From NCBI GenBank assembly GCA_963736325.1, contig CAVTOG010000007.1:1-64000 (forward strand): a DNA stretch of 64,000 nt. The letters are read 5' to 3'. The first letter of the stretch is position 1. Each line of letters starts with the position of its first letter. The notes beneath the pieces were generated by a model. The model was not told where the DNA came from, ran no database searches, and saw only the letters and a list, made by a program, of their open reading frames with translations. Of the stretch, positions 43,874 through 53,120 are shown piece after piece. The position numbers and the translations under genes are program-made. This stretch comes from Actinoallomurus sp963736325 (GTDB lineage Bacteria > Actinomycetota > Actinomycetes > Streptosporangiales > Streptosporangiaceae).

Positions 43874-46060
43874 GTGATCGTGACACAGCCGCGGGGAGCG
43901 GAACGTAGCCACGTCAGCGGCGCCGTGGCGGCGCTCGTGGTGTTCGCGGCCGTGTTGCTAGGCCTCATGGCCTCCACATCGCCGGACGCGGACGCCGCGC
44001 CCCTCAGGGGACGGGTGGTGCTGATCGGCGTCCCCGGCCTGCTGTGGAGCGACATCCACGATACCCAGACGCCGAACCTCGCCAGGTTGGCGGGCGAGGG
44101 CTCGGCCGCCACCCTGTCGGTCAAGACCGTGGGCGCGCACACGTGCCCGGTCGACGGCTGGCTGAGCATCTCCGCGGGCCAGCGCGCTCAGCTGCGCAAC
44201 GGCAGCTGCGGGCTGCCGCCGGCGCCAGTCGGCGGCGCGATCCCCGGCTTCGGCGCGATCCGCAACGACAACGCGAAGAACAAGTACGGCACGAAGCTCG
44301 GCCTGCTCGGCGACTCGGTCCACCGGGCCGGCGCCTGCACGATGGCCGTCGGCCCCGGCGCCGCCCTCGGCGCGGCCGACAGCATCGGGCGGGTCGACGG
44401 TTACGTCGAGTCGACCGCCAAGATGCCCGCCGACGCGCTGTCGCGGTGCCCGTTGACGCTGGTCGACGTCGACGACGTGTTCCGCGCGTACATCGACGCG
44501 GGCGTCGACGTGAACGGCTTGCAGGCGCCGCTCACGGCCAAGAAGCGCGCGGTCGGTGTGAAGCGCGCCGACGCCCAGGTCGGCCTGGTGATGGCCTCGC
44601 TGCCTCCCGGCACGACCGTGATGCTCGCCGGTCTGTCCGACGCCAACAGCGCCGCCCATCTGCGGGTCGCCCTCGCGAGCGGCACGGGATACTCCGGGAA
44701 GTACCTGACGGCGAGCTCGACGCGCACCGACGGCCTGGTCACGCTGACCGACGTCACGGCGACGGTCCTGCGGCGCCTCGGCCTCCCGCAGCCCGCGCAG
44801 GCCGTGGGCTCGCCCTGGCACGACGGCGGAAAGAAGCCGTCATCGGTGGCCAAGCTGGCCCACACGCTGAACGACCAGGACGTCGCCGCGCAGGCGCTGC
44901 GGCGGCTGGTGACGACCTTCGACATCGTCCTGTTCGCGATCCAGTTCTCGTTGTACGGGTTCGCCACGCTGGCGCTGCGCCGCAAGCGGCGGCGGGTCCT
45001 CACCGTCACCAAGATCGCGGCCTTGGCGGTGGCGTCACTTCCGGTCGCGTCGTTCCTGGCCAACGTGGTCCCGTGGTGGCGCACCCATCCGGCGATCATG
45101 GTGGCGCTGGCGATCGTCGTCGCGACGGGCCTGGTCACCACGCTGGCCGCGGCCGGGCCGTGGCGCCGCTCGGTGACGGGCTCGGGCGCGGTCGTCGCCG
45201 GAGTGACCTCGCTGGCGCTCACGCTCGACGTGATGACCGGCAACCATCTGCAGACCTGCAGCATGCTCGGCTACACCCCGCTGGTCGCGGGCCGCTTCTA
45301 CGGATTCGGCAACCCGAGCTGGGCCCTGTGGATAACCGGCATCCTCATGGTCGCGGGCATGCTGGCCGGCCACTTCCTCGCCCGCTTCGGCGAGGGCGAC
45401 AAGGGCCGCCGTGCCGCGACCGCGGTGGTCGTCGGCGCCGGCGTCCTCGCGCTGGTGATCGACGGGGCGCCGATGTGGGGCGCGGACTTCGGCGGCATCA
45501 TCGCGCTGTTCCCGGGCTTCGCGGTCTTCGCCTTCATGATCAGCGGGCGGAAGGTCCGGCCCACGCGGCTCCTCGCCGTACTGGCGGTAGGCGTGGTGAT
45601 CGTCCTCGGCATCTCGTTCCTCGACTCCCTGCGCGCGAACCCCACGCACATCGGGGAGTTCTGGAACAACCTGATGAGCGGCGACGCGGGCACGGTGATC
45701 TACCGGAAGTTCCGCGGCATGATCCGCACCTTCGGCAACTGGGAGCTCACGCTCATCGCGGTCGCCGCCGTCGGGTTCTTGTTCTTCGCCCTGCTCCGCC
45801 CGCTCACCTGGCGCGCCTCCGCACTGCACACCGCCTACGAGCACGCACCCGCACTGCGCCCGACGCTCGTCGCCGTGCTGGTCACGGGCGGTGTCGGGAT
45901 GCTGGTCAACGACTCCGGCGTGGCGATCCCCGCGCTGGCGTTCACGGTGGCGATCCCGCTGGCGCTCGTGGCGAGCGCCCATGCGCTGGAGCTCGCCCCG
46001 GACGACGAGCCGCCAGCACGATCAGAGCGATCAGAGTCAGAGTCAGTGCCCAAGGCGTGA
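43874..46060 (+). CDS. Large membrane protein with alkaline-phosphatase-like extracellular domain
   Basis: The 728-residue protein has an N-terminal membrane segment (SGAVAALVVFAAVLLGLMAS), an external domain to about 350 and about ten helices after. The external domain reads VVLIGVPGLLWSDIHDTQTP and ends GLVTLTDVTATVLRRLGLPQ, which recalls alkaline-phosphatase-superfamily type I phosphodiesterases, though metal residues are not fully conserved. The last part (IPALAFTVAIPLALVASAHA) is membrane. It may handle an envelope lipid intermediate, consistent with its neighbours. GTG 43874 or GTG 43880 starts it. Its 3' end overlaps the convergent mannosyltransferase gene by 119 bases. Confidence 0.75.
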   Translation: MIVTQPRGAERSHVSGAVAALVVFAAVLLGLMASTSPDADAAPLRGRVVLIGVPGLLWSDIHDTQTPNLARLAGEGSAATLSVKTVGAHTCPVDGWLSISAGQRAQLRNGSCGLPPAPVGGAIPGFGAIRNDNAKNKYGTKLGLLGDSVHRAGACTMAVGPGAALGAADSIGRVDGYVESTAKMPADALSRCPLTLVDVDDVFRAYIDAGVDVNGLQAPLTAKKRAVGVKRADAQVGLVMASLPPGTTVMLAGLSDANSAAHLRVALASGTGYSGKYLTASSTRTDGLVTLTDVTATVLRRLGLPQPAQAVGSPWHDGGKKPSSVAKLAHTLNDQDVAAQALRRLVTTFDIVLFAIQFSLYGFATLALRRKRRRVLTVTKIAALAVASLPVASFLANVVPWWRTHPAIMVALAIVVATGLVTTLAAAGPWRRSVTGSGAVVAGVTSLALTLDVMTGNHLQTCSMLGYTPLVAGRFYGFGNPSWALWITGILMVAGMLAGHFLARFGEGDKGRRAATAVVVGAGVLALVIDGAPMWGADFGGIIALFPGFAVFAFMISGRKVRPTRLLAVLAVGVVIVLGISFLDSLRANPTHIGEFWNNLMSGDAGTVIYRKFRGMIRTFGNWELTLIAVAAVGFLFFALLRPLTWRASALHTAYEHAPALRPTLVAVLVTGGVGMLVNDSGVAIPALAFTVAIPLALVASAHALELAPDDEPPARSERSESESVPKA

Positions 46061-47564
46061 GCTCCGCGCGTACGACGGTGATCAGCCAGCGCAGGTCGTG
46101 GGAGAGCCCGGACGTCACCGGGTCACGTGCCGGCAGGTAGGCCAAGGCCAGCACCGTCGTACGCGCCAGCAGCACCTCGTCGAAGCACGACGAGGACACG
46201 AGCGCGATCGTCACCCAGCCGATCCCGTCGTACCAGGGCAGGGCGTACGGCGCGGCGAACAGCCACGCCAGGGCCAGCGCGGCGGCGAGACGGAACGCCT
46301 CGTCGCCGACCCGGTCGGGATGCGACCACGCGGGCGGCCGAGGCAGTGCGCGGATCAGCAGCGCCACCAGGACGACGGTCAGCAGAACCGAGCCGACCTG
46401 CACGACATCGCGCGGCACGGTCACGAGCAGCCCGCCCGTCGCCCCGGCGAAGAAATGCCAGGGCGTGGCCAGCGACACGGACTTGGACGCGCGGTTCAGC
46501 TGGTCGATCGAGTGCGGCCCGGCCATCAGGTACGCCAGGAGCGTGACCATCCCGGCCGCGCCGAAGAGCGCCGCGAGACGCGCGATGGTCTGACCGCCGT
46601 CGGACCGTGCGGCACCGGTACGGCGTCCGTGCCGCGTGCACCACCACTCGTACACAAGAACCAGCGCGGGCCCGCCACCCACGATGGCGACGTTGATCTT
46701 GATGGCGGCGCCGACGCCGACGAGGGTGCCGGCGATCAGGCAGCGGGAGACGTTACGGCTCTCCCCCGGCCGTGGGCGTACGGGATCGGGCAGGCCGAAC
46801 GCGATCAGGCCCGCCACCGCGAACACGATCGCGAGCACGTCGTTGTGCGCTCCGCCGACGAGCTCGAAGATCAGCAACGGGTTGGCCGTCCACAGCAGGA
46901 CCGCGCGCAGCCGGCGGCCCGGGTCGCCGCGCGCCGCCCGGTAGAGCAGCAGGCCGGCCGCCAGGAACGCCAGGGCGTTGCTCACCGACATCACGAAGAC
47001 GGTCAGCCGCATCGACGAACCGCCGATCACCGAGGCGAACGTCTGCTGGGCGGTGGCGATCGGGCCGTACACGGTGGGGGTGCCGCGCCAGTCCTGCACG
47101 CCGCGTGTCACCGGATCGGCGGGCAGGTCGCGCGCCGACGTGGCGTACGGATCGTTGCCGGTGACCGCCATCCGCCCGTACGCGGCGTAGTTGAGGTGGT
47201 CGCCGGAGCCCACCGGCGGCATCAACGCGAACGCCGTCACCGCCAGCACACCCGCGATGACCAGCGGGCGCACCGGCGGCGACCACCCACGGCGTACGGC
47301 GTGCAGGCAGAGAGCAAGGCCGGCCGCGGCGAGCAGGATGCCCGCGGCGGTCAGCGCGATGGTCACGTGGGGCGAGGGGTGAACCGTGAGGGAGTACGGC
47401 GGCTGCCCGGCTCGGCCGCGCAGCAGCGGCTGCATCACCGACGGCCCGAGCAGCGCGGTCAGCAGCAGGCAGGCGAGGCCGGCCGCGCCGAAGCCGAGGC
47501 CCGCGGCACCGTAACGGCCCGCACGCGCGCCTTCGCCGGGAACGCTCTCGTCAGCGTCCGGCAC
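45942..47564 (-). CDS. MptB-like alpha-(1-6)-mannopyranosyltransferase membrane protein
   Basis: The 540-residue GT-C type protein has 12-13 helices. Early external loop residues SGDHLNYAAYGRMAVTGNDP, then ARDLPADPVTRGVQDWRGTP and TVYGPIATAQQTFASVIGGS, match the polyprenol phosphomannose-dependent family of MptA/MptB. The C-terminal 20 residues (ARRPGRAPAHGRSPRAP) look like read-through into the facing gene. It elongates mannan cores such as those of lipomannan from polyprenol-P-mannose on the outer face. Its start overlaps the GT2 stop by 14 bases, so the two are coupled. Confidence 0.82.
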   Translation of the reverse strand: MPDADESVPGEGARAGRYGAAGLGFGAAGLACLLLTALLGPSVMQPLLRGRAGQPPYSLTVHPSPHVTIALTAAGILLAAAGLALCLHAVRRGWSPPVRPLVIAGVLAVTAFALMPPVGSGDHLNYAAYGRMAVTGNDPYATSARDLPADPVTRGVQDWRGTPTVYGPIATAQQTFASVIGGSSMRLTVFVMSVSNALAFLAAGLLLYRAARGDPGRRLRAVLLWTANPLLIFELVGGAHNDVLAIVFAVAGLIAFGLPDPVRPRPGESRNVSRCLIAGTLVGVGAAIKINVAIVGGGPALVLVYEWWCTRHGRRTGAARSDGGQTIARLAALFGAAGMVTLLAYLMAGPHSIDQLNRASKSVSLATPWHFFAGATGGLLVTVPRDVVQVGSVLLTVVLVALLIRALPRPPAWSHPDRVGDEAFRLAAALALAWLFAAPYALPWYDGIGWVTIALVSSSCFDEVLLARTTVLALAYLPARDPVTSGLSHDLRWLITVVRAELTPWALTLTLIALIVLAARRPGRAPAHGRSPRAPAGSPP

Positions 47565-48279
47565 GGCGGAGCCGGCCGAGCTGCCGTGTCACCGCGGGCT
47601 CGCGCGCGGCCAGGGCACGGCCGACGTCACGGAACTGCTTGAGCCGGTGCACCTGGGCGCGCCAGTCGGTGCCGGTGGCGCGGTGGGCGAGCGGCACCTC
47701 GACCTCGGTGACCTTGAACCCCTTGCGGAGCAGGTCGACGGTGAGGGCCGTCTCGACGCCGAAGCCTGCGGCGAGCGGCAGGGCCGCCTCGAACGCGGCG
47801 CGGGTCAGGCAGCGCTGGCCGTTGAGCGGCTGGGTCGGTGTCCAGCCGGTGAGCCGCTTGATGCCGTCGCGCGACAGGCGCACGACGAAGCCGTGGCCGC
47901 CGAGCTTGACCCGGTCGCTGAACGCCGCGATGGTCATGGCCGCCACGCCGTCGCGCACCGGCTCGATGAGCGGCGCCGCGTGCTTGGCCGTCTCGCCGAG
48001 GTCGGCGTCGAGGAAGAGCAGATGGCGTGGGACGTCTCCGTCGAGGAGACGTACCGCCGCCGCGCCGGTCTCCATCGCCGCGCCCTTGCCGCGGTTGCGC
48101 GAGTGCCGGACGACCTTGGCGCCGCTGCCTTCGGCGAGCCGTCCTGTCGCGTCGACCGAGCCGTCGTCGACGACGACGACCAGGTCGACGCCTGGCAGTG
48201 ATGCGGCCGCCTCCACGGTCGAGGCGATCCGGTCCTGTTCGTCTTTGGCCGCGATGACGACCGCCGTGTCCGCCTGCAT
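47551..48279 (-). CDS. GT2 family glycosyltransferase
   Basis: The 242-residue cytosolic GT-A enzyme starts MQADTAVVIAAKDEQDRIAS. It has VDLVVVVDDGSVDATGRLAE, the HSRNRGKGAAMETGAAA loop and the DxD motif LLFLDADLGE. The latter half contains PTQPLNGQRCLTRAAFEAAL, a feature of dolichol-phosphate sugar synthases. It probably makes polyprenol-P-glucose or -mannose as donor for the MptB-like and GT87-like enzymes here. It is the first gene of a two-gene operon with the MptB-like gene. Confidence 0.85.
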   Translation of the reverse strand: MQADTAVVIAAKDEQDRIASTVEAAASLPGVDLVVVVDDGSVDATGRLAEGSGAKVVRHSRNRGKGAAMETGAAAVRLLDGDVPRHLLFLDADLGETAKHAAPLIEPVRDGVAAMTIAAFSDRVKLGGHGFVVRLSRDGIKRLTGWTPTQPLNGQRCLTRAAFEAALPLAAGFGVETALTVDLLRKGFKVTEVEVPLAHRATGTDWRAQVHRLKQFRDVGRALAAREPAVTRQLGRLRRAGR

Positions 48280-48299
48280 GAAGGCGATGGTAGTGGCGG

Positions 48300-48644
48300 C
48301 TAGGACCGCCCGAAGGCAGGTACGGCGTCGTGCACGGAGAAGACCGTGTCGAGACCGGTGACCTGCAGGATCCGGCGAACCGCCGAGCGTGGCGCCGCGA
48401 GCTCCAGCGAGCCGCCGTGTTCACGCAGACGCTTCATGGCCGAGAGCAGGACGTTCATGCCCGTCGAGTCACAGAACTCGACCCCGCTCAAGTCCACCAC
48501 AAGCCGGCTGACTCCGTCGCGAACGAGCGCGGCCAGCTCGGTTTGCAGCCTGGGTGCCGTATAGAGATCGACCTCGCCGTATACAGAGACGACGGCGTGA
48601 CCTCCTTGAGATTCAGTCGAGACCTTTAGCTCCACGAGCCGCAC
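48300..48644 (-). CDS. STAS-domain anti-sigma factor antagonist
   Basis: The 114-residue protein has the STAS fold: VVSVYGEVDLYTAPRLQTEL, LVVDLSGVEFCDSTGMNVLL. The phosphorylatable serine lies in DSTGM. The anti-sigma kinase that acts on it is not in this gene's immediate neighbourhood; two RsbW-like HATPase genes occur elsewhere in the window (30748-31128 and 58934-59404). Start GTG 48644. Confidence 0.92.
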   Translation of the reverse strand: MRLVELKVSTESQGGHAVVSVYGEVDLYTAPRLQTELAALVRDGVSRLVVDLSGVEFCDSTGMNVLLSAMKRLREHGGSLELAAPRSAVRRILQVTGLDTVFSVHDAVPAFGRS

Positions 48645-48940
48645 ACTAGCGTCCCCTGCTCGGGCGAACTAGAGCCCCGGAAGATAAGGGCCTGTACGTT
48701 GCCAGGCGGTGGAATGCCCTTTGCCAGAGCGCTGTCCCCTTTTCGGCGTTTCGCAGTAAATGCGGCAACCGTTCCCGTACGGGTTAGGGGACATGGAGAT
48801 CATCCCCGTTCTGCCGACCTGATGTGCGGGAATTCGGCCTCCGGCGCGTCGCGCGTGCGAGAAGCTAGGACCATGGGACAGAGGTCCGGCCATCCCGGGG
48901 GAGCGTGGTGGCGGGCCGTGTTCGGACCGGAGCGTGCACG
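48645..48940. other. Intergenic region between STAS and CxxC protein genes
   Basis: This is a 296-base divergent gap. It must carry promoters for both genes. A GC-rich inverted stretch around 48765-48790 (cgttcccgtacgggttaggg) is visible but weak. I see no further gene here. Confidence 0.35.
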
Positions 48941-49324
48941 ATGACCGGTGGCAGATTCGACGATTCGGGACGCGGCCGGCTCCGCGAACGACTGGAGACG
49001 ATCCGTACTCGATCACAAAAGTCCAGTTCGTGGCGCTCTATCACGCAACACGTCTCTCGACTGGTCAACCGTGAAGGCTTTGTTCCGGTATCCACAAAGC
49101 TGTCCCGGGAAGACATCCGATTTCTCGCCTCCGCGCGCGACGACGTCATCGCCTTCTGCGAGATGAGCATTCGCCTGCTCGAGATGCACCAGCCACGCGA
49201 CGCCGGGGGCATCACCAGCGACCTCTCCAACCCCCTCATGCGGTGCCGTGCCTGCATGTGGCGCTGGCCGTGCCCGACCGTACGCGCCATCGAGGAGACG
49301 GTGCTCCGCCCACCTGGGTCCTGA
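48941..49324 (+). CDS. Small protein with C-terminal CxxC and tryptophan motif
   Basis: The 127-residue protein starts at ATG 48941. The middle has VSTKLSREDIRFLASARDDV, and the end CRACMWRWPCPTVRAIEETV is a motif common to many small actinobacterial proteins of unknown function. Three cysteines of the tail could bind zinc or a Fe-S cluster. There is no membrane segment. It is not linked in an operon. Confidence 0.7.
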   Translation: MTGGRFDDSGRGRLRERLETIRTRSQKSSSWRSITQHVSRLVNREGFVPVSTKLSREDIRFLASARDDVIAFCEMSIRLLEMHQPRDAGGITSDLSNPLMRCRACMWRWPCPTVRAIEETVLRPPGS

Positions 49325-49351
49325 GCGTCCCCAGGCGGGCAGAGCCGTCTG

Positions 49352-50857
49352 TCAGCCCACCCGGCCGAGACGGACGCCGACCTGCGCGTCCTTGCCACTC
49401 GTACCCAGCGTGCCGGCCCCGAAGGTCGCCGAGCCGGTCCCGGTCGCGCCGACGGCGCCGCCCAGGAGCACGCTGACCGCGCCGTCGGTGCCGTTCTCCT
49501 TCGGCGCCCCGACGACCAGGTCCGCGTGGCCATCGCTGGTGATGTCCAGCAGGCTCACCGTCCAGCCGAACTCATCGCCGGCCTCCGCCGCGCCCGCGAC
49601 GCCATCGCTGTCCTGTGAGAACACCTGCGACTGCGCGCCGGTCAGGCCGGTGGCCGAGCCGTACAGGGCAACGGCGGAACCCGCCGTCGCCTTCCCGCCG
49701 ACGCTCTTGCCCGGGACGCCCACCGCGAGGTCGGCCTTGCCGTCGCCGTTGATGTCTCCGGCGGACAGGCTGTAGCCGAACTTGTCGCCCAGCGCGGTGT
49801 CGCCGGCCAGGCCGTCGGTCTCCTGGTTGACCATGTACGCGTCGGCCAGCGTGAGGTCCGCGCTGCCCTTGAAGACCGTCACGTGGCTGTGCGCGCGACC
49901 GCTGTCGTCGGAGCCGCCCGTCGCGATGTCGGCGTAGCCGTCACCGTCGAAGTCACCGACCGCCAGGGCGTCGTCCTTGACGAGTTCCTCGCTGCTCGGG
50001 TCCGGGTTGTCGGTGCTGGGCCACACGTCGAAGCCGTAGCGGTACTTGGGGTCGGCCGCGGCGTTCTGCCAGCCCATGACCAGGTCGGTCTTGCCGTCGC
50101 CGTTGATGTCCCCGACCGCCGGCACCAGGGCGTCCAGCACCGGCGTGGCGGCGGCCTTGAGGCGCTTGGCGCCGCGGACCGGACGGCCGTGGACGCTCGG
50201 GTGGAACGCACGCGCGGCGACCTGGTCGACCGGCCTGGACGTGTAGGTCCAGAAGTAGCCGTCGCCCGGCGAGGTGTCGACCCACTCGGGGTAGCCGTCG
50301 CCGTCGAAGTCCCCGACGACGAGCGAGAATCCGTAGCGGTGGCCCGCGCCCGCGTTCTCCGGCTCCGTCAGAGTCGCCGAGCCCGCGCCGGTCAGACCGG
50401 ACGCCGAACCCCACAGGATCGTCTCCGAGCCGGCGTTCGCGCCCGCGGTGGTGTCCTCGTCCGGCGAGCCGACGAACAGGTCCGCGTAGCCGTCTTGGTC
50501 GTAGTCGAACGACGTCACCGAGAAACCGAAATGGTCGGTGCTCTCCGCCGCGCCCGGGACGCCGGAGCTGTCCTGGCTGAATACCGCCTTCTTCGCGGTA
50601 TTCGGGCCGGTCTTGGAGCCATAAACGATTGTCACAAAACCGGCACTCGACTTCGTGCCGACCTTGCCGTACGGACTGGCGAGTGCCAGGTCCGGATATC
50701 CGTCCCCGTTGAAGTCATACGGCTTCGCGGCCCCTGCCGCGGCCTTGACCGCTGCCACCCCCGGAACGGCGCCCGCCGGACCGGCGATCCCCATCGCCCC
50801 CAATGCGGTGACCGCGGAAACGGCCAGCGCACGCGCGAAAACGCGTTCTCTCACCAA
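49352..50857 (-). CDS. Secreted FG-GAP repeat (beta-propeller) protein
   Basis: The 501-residue protein has a Sec signal peptide ending near AGPAGAVPG. Seven Ca-binding DxDxDG-type motifs mark the blades: DFNGDGYPD, DYDQDGYAD, DFDGDGYPE, DINGDGKTD, DFDGDGYAD, DINGDGKAD and DITSDGHAD, each followed by a hydrophobic stretch such as LALASPYGKV. This is an integrin-alpha-like propeller, frequent as extracellular proteins in Streptomyces. It has no LPXTG or membrane anchor, so it is secreted. Start ATG or GTG at 50857. Confidence 0.9.
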   Translation of the reverse strand: MVRERVFARALAVSAVTALGAMGIAGPAGAVPGVAAVKAAAGAAKPYDFNGDGYPDLALASPYGKVGTKSSAGFVTIVYGSKTGPNTAKKAVFSQDSSGVPGAAESTDHFGFSVTSFDYDQDGYADLFVGSPDEDTTAGANAGSETILWGSASGLTGAGSATLTEPENAGAGHRYGFSLVVGDFDGDGYPEWVDTSPGDGYFWTYTSRPVDQVAARAFHPSVHGRPVRGAKRLKAAATPVLDALVPAVGDINGDGKTDLVMGWQNAAADPKYRYGFDVWPSTDNPDPSSEELVKDDALAVGDFDGDGYADIATGGSDDSGRAHSHVTVFKGSADLTLADAYMVNQETDGLAGDTALGDKFGYSLSAGDINGDGKADLAVGVPGKSVGGKATAGSAVALYGSATGLTGAQSQVFSQDSDGVAGAAEAGDEFGWTVSLLDITSDGHADLVVGAPKENGTDGAVSVLLGGAVGATGTGSATFGAGTLGTSGKDAQVGVRLGRVG

Positions 50858-51006
50858 ACCTCCTCAGAAGTGCCACGCGCATGGCACATGGCGAAGAAAA
50901 GACGTCGGAGATTTACGCTCGGTTTACCGGGGGTGGCATATCTCACCGAGATTTGGACGAAACCCGTACGTCCGGTCTCTTTCTGTAACCGCTGTACATC
51001 ACCGGG

Positions 51007-52193
51007 TCAGCGGTGGGTGAAGACCGCCACCCAGGCTTCGATCTTGTCGGACCGGTGGTAGCCCGTGAGCGCCGTCGTCCTGCCGCCGAGGCTGATCAAC
51101 ATGAGCCGGTTGCGGAACTCCCCCTTGCCCGTGCACTTCTTCACGGCGCAGCCGATCGCGAACAGGTGGGAGTCATCGGCCCACGCTCGTGCCTGCTCGA
51201 TCGGCAGGGTCACGACCTTCCTGCCGGTCTTGATGTTCCTGACGGTCACCGCGGGACCGCTCCCCGGCCCGAACCTGGGAAGAGAGTGCCATTCGGCGAA
51301 AGCCCGGCCGGCTCCCCGTAGTCGGCCTCGTGCGCCGGCGCCGCCTGAGGCTTCCCGTTCACGTCGTAGAAGACCTTCGTCGGCGAGGCCGCCAAGCCCG
51401 TGCGCGTCCAGATCAGCGCCCCGCTCCTGCTCCAGCCGAGGTCCTGCCGGACGTTGGGGTTCGCATGCATGGGATCGGAGTTGTCGGCGGGCAGGGAGTG
51501 GTAGCTCCCACGCCCGGTCGCCCCGTCCACGATGTAGAAGCCGGTCCGCGAGCTCGTCCCGGGCGCGCCGTACGCGTCCGGGTTGTTCTTGTACGTGGTC
51601 AGGAGCAGCCGCCGACCGTCCGGCGACCAGGACAGTCCGCCGGCCTTGTTCGCGACCGGGATCCAGCCGACGACCTTCCGCGTCCTCATGTCGAGGATGC
51701 CGACGCGTGAGGCGAGCGAGCTCTCGAGCACGGCCGCCTGATGCATGCCCGGCTGCACGTCGAGGTAGGCCCACCTGGTCTTCTCATAGACACCCGACAC
51801 GGGGTTGTAGAGGTACCAGGTGCGCTCGTACGTCCTCGTGCCGTCGGAGCTCCTCAGGTGGCCCGTGTAGTAGGCGGCGATGGCCGTGTGGCCCGCGGCG
51901 ACGAGGTGACGCGGGAACGAGCTGCCGAGGTCGGTGCGCAGCGAGGTGTCGGAGGACATCGCGACGGGACGCGTCTGGATCGGGGTCGCCGGCCGCGCCG
52001 GCGATCCTCCGGTCTGGGCGACGATCGCCACTCCCGCCCCGACGAGGAGCGCCGCCGACGCCGAGGCCAGCCCGACCTTGAGCGATCGCCGCCGGGCCCG
52101 CCCCCGCAGCGCCCGGTCGGCCAGGCCCGCGGGCACCCGAGCCTTTTTGGACCAGTCTTCGTACGTCTTCTTGATGAGTGTTTCGAACTTCAC
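51007..52193 (-). pseudogene. Membrane-anchored WD-like protein after sigma remnant, one frameshift
   Basis: The frame starts at GTG 52193, which overlaps the stop of the sigma remnant upstream. It reads KFETLIKKTYEDWSKKARVP, a short cytosolic helix, then a membrane helix (LKVGLASASAALLVGAGVAI). The exterior part has propeller-like strands (SRVGILDMRTRKVVGWIPVA, GGLSWSPDGRRLLLTTYKNN). At about 51277-51279 one base is missing in a CCC run: the frame changes from LSPNGTLFPG to RFGPGSGPAVTVRNIKTGRK and ends LTGYHRSDKIEAWVAVFTHR at 51007. With one base restored it is 395 residues. Position after a SigE-family gene suggests an anti-sigma role. Confidence 0.72.
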
Positions 52194-52395
52194 TGCCGGA
52201 CCGTCAGCCGGGCCAGCGCCCTCCGCATGGTGATCTTCAGATCCAGGTCCGGAGTCCCGTCGCGCCACGCTCCGTCGGGAGGCTCGGCGACCTGGGTCTC
52301 ACGCCGCCTCCATTTGAGGCGCCACGAGCTGACCTGCTGCCGGTACATCACCTGCCGCACGTAGGTCTCCGGGCTCTCCACCCGTGACCAGCGCG
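52190..52395 (-). pseudogene. SigE-family sigma factor internal fragment
   Basis: The reading WSRVESPETYVRQVMYRQQV, then SSWRLKWRRRETQVAEPPDG and MRRALARLTVRQ with TGA at 52190, is sigma region 2 plus linker of a SigE-family factor. The region-4 HTH that should follow is missing, and so is the N-terminal portion. A tryptophan-rich stretch in another frame upstream (RWFGDWCWDYRKWLFIRRED) does not belong to it and I do not recognise it. The downstream gene is still coupled to the stop (GTGA). The sigma factor is thus inactive as given. Confidence 0.62.
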
Positions 52396-52643
52396 TGACA
52401 GTTGACGGCGACGTCCTCCCGGCGGATGAACAGCCACTTGCGGTAGTCCCAGCACCAGTCGCCGAACCAGCGCGCGCCGGTCGACTCGACGCCGTCGGTG
52501 ATCGCGGGGTCATCGCCGACGTGCGTTTCGCTGTGATGCGGGCCTCTGACCTGTCTGAATACGGCATCCGGGAGTTCTTCGCACGATTCCGCCCTGCGAA
52601 AACCATCTGGAAGAGGGCTGATTCAGCACGTACCGTTCGCGGC
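52396..52643. other. Unassigned stretch upstream of the phosphatase gene
   Basis: The leftward reading carries a fragment with the pattern RWFGDWCWDYRKWLFIRRED in an open frame from about 52617 down to 52286 but without a start codon. It may be the end of another lost gene. No coding region is supported. Confidence 0.35.
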
Positions 52644-53117
52644 GTGACCCACGCGCTCACCATCGACTTCGTCGCCGCCGGCGGCGGCCTCCTCGCCGTG
52701 ACCCATCGCCCGAAGATGCGGTCGCTCCCCGAAATGAGAAACCTGGGGGTGACCCACCTGGTGACCTTGCTCTCCGAACGCGAAGGCGCCCGAGACATCG
52801 GAGCCGCGGCGCAGGAGGCGGGCCTGGAGTGGCGCTGGGTGGAGCTGGCCGACGCCGACCCTCCGCCGCCTTCGCGCGACGTGGAGCTGTTGTCGGCGCT
52901 GACCGAGATAGCCGCGCTCCTCCACGACCGCGCGGCGATGGTCGTCCACTGCTCCGCGGGCGTGCACCGCACCGGCATGTTCACGTACGCGCTGCTCCGC
53001 AGAACCGGCCTGAACAACGAGGACGCCCGGCGTACGCTGACGCGCCTGCGCGCCTTCACCGCCGGCGGGGTCGGCGAGCACCGCCTCGCCTGGGGCGAAC
53101 GCCTCTGCGGCGCGTGA
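52644..53117 (+). CDS. Dual-specificity-type protein tyrosine phosphatase
   Basis: The 157-residue protein starts at GTG 52644. The P-loop VVHCSAGVHRTGMFTYALLR provides the HC(X5)R signature with the catalytic cysteine. Upstream ADADPPPPSRDVELLSALTE contains the general-acid aspartate loop. Residues LGVTHLVTLLSEREGA fit the cyclin-dependent-kinase-inhibitor-3-like group found in bacteria. It would dephosphorylate protein tyrosine or nucleotide substrates. Its 3' end is 3 bases from the convergent kinase gene. Confidence 0.85.
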   Translation: MTHALTIDFVAAGGGLLAVTHRPKMRSLPEMRNLGVTHLVTLLSEREGARDIGAAAQEAGLEWRWVELADADPPPPSRDVELLSALTEIAALLHDRAAMVVHCSAGVHRTGMFTYALLRRTGLNNEDARRTLTRLRAFTAGGVGEHRLAWGERLCGA

Positions 53118-53120
53118 CCC

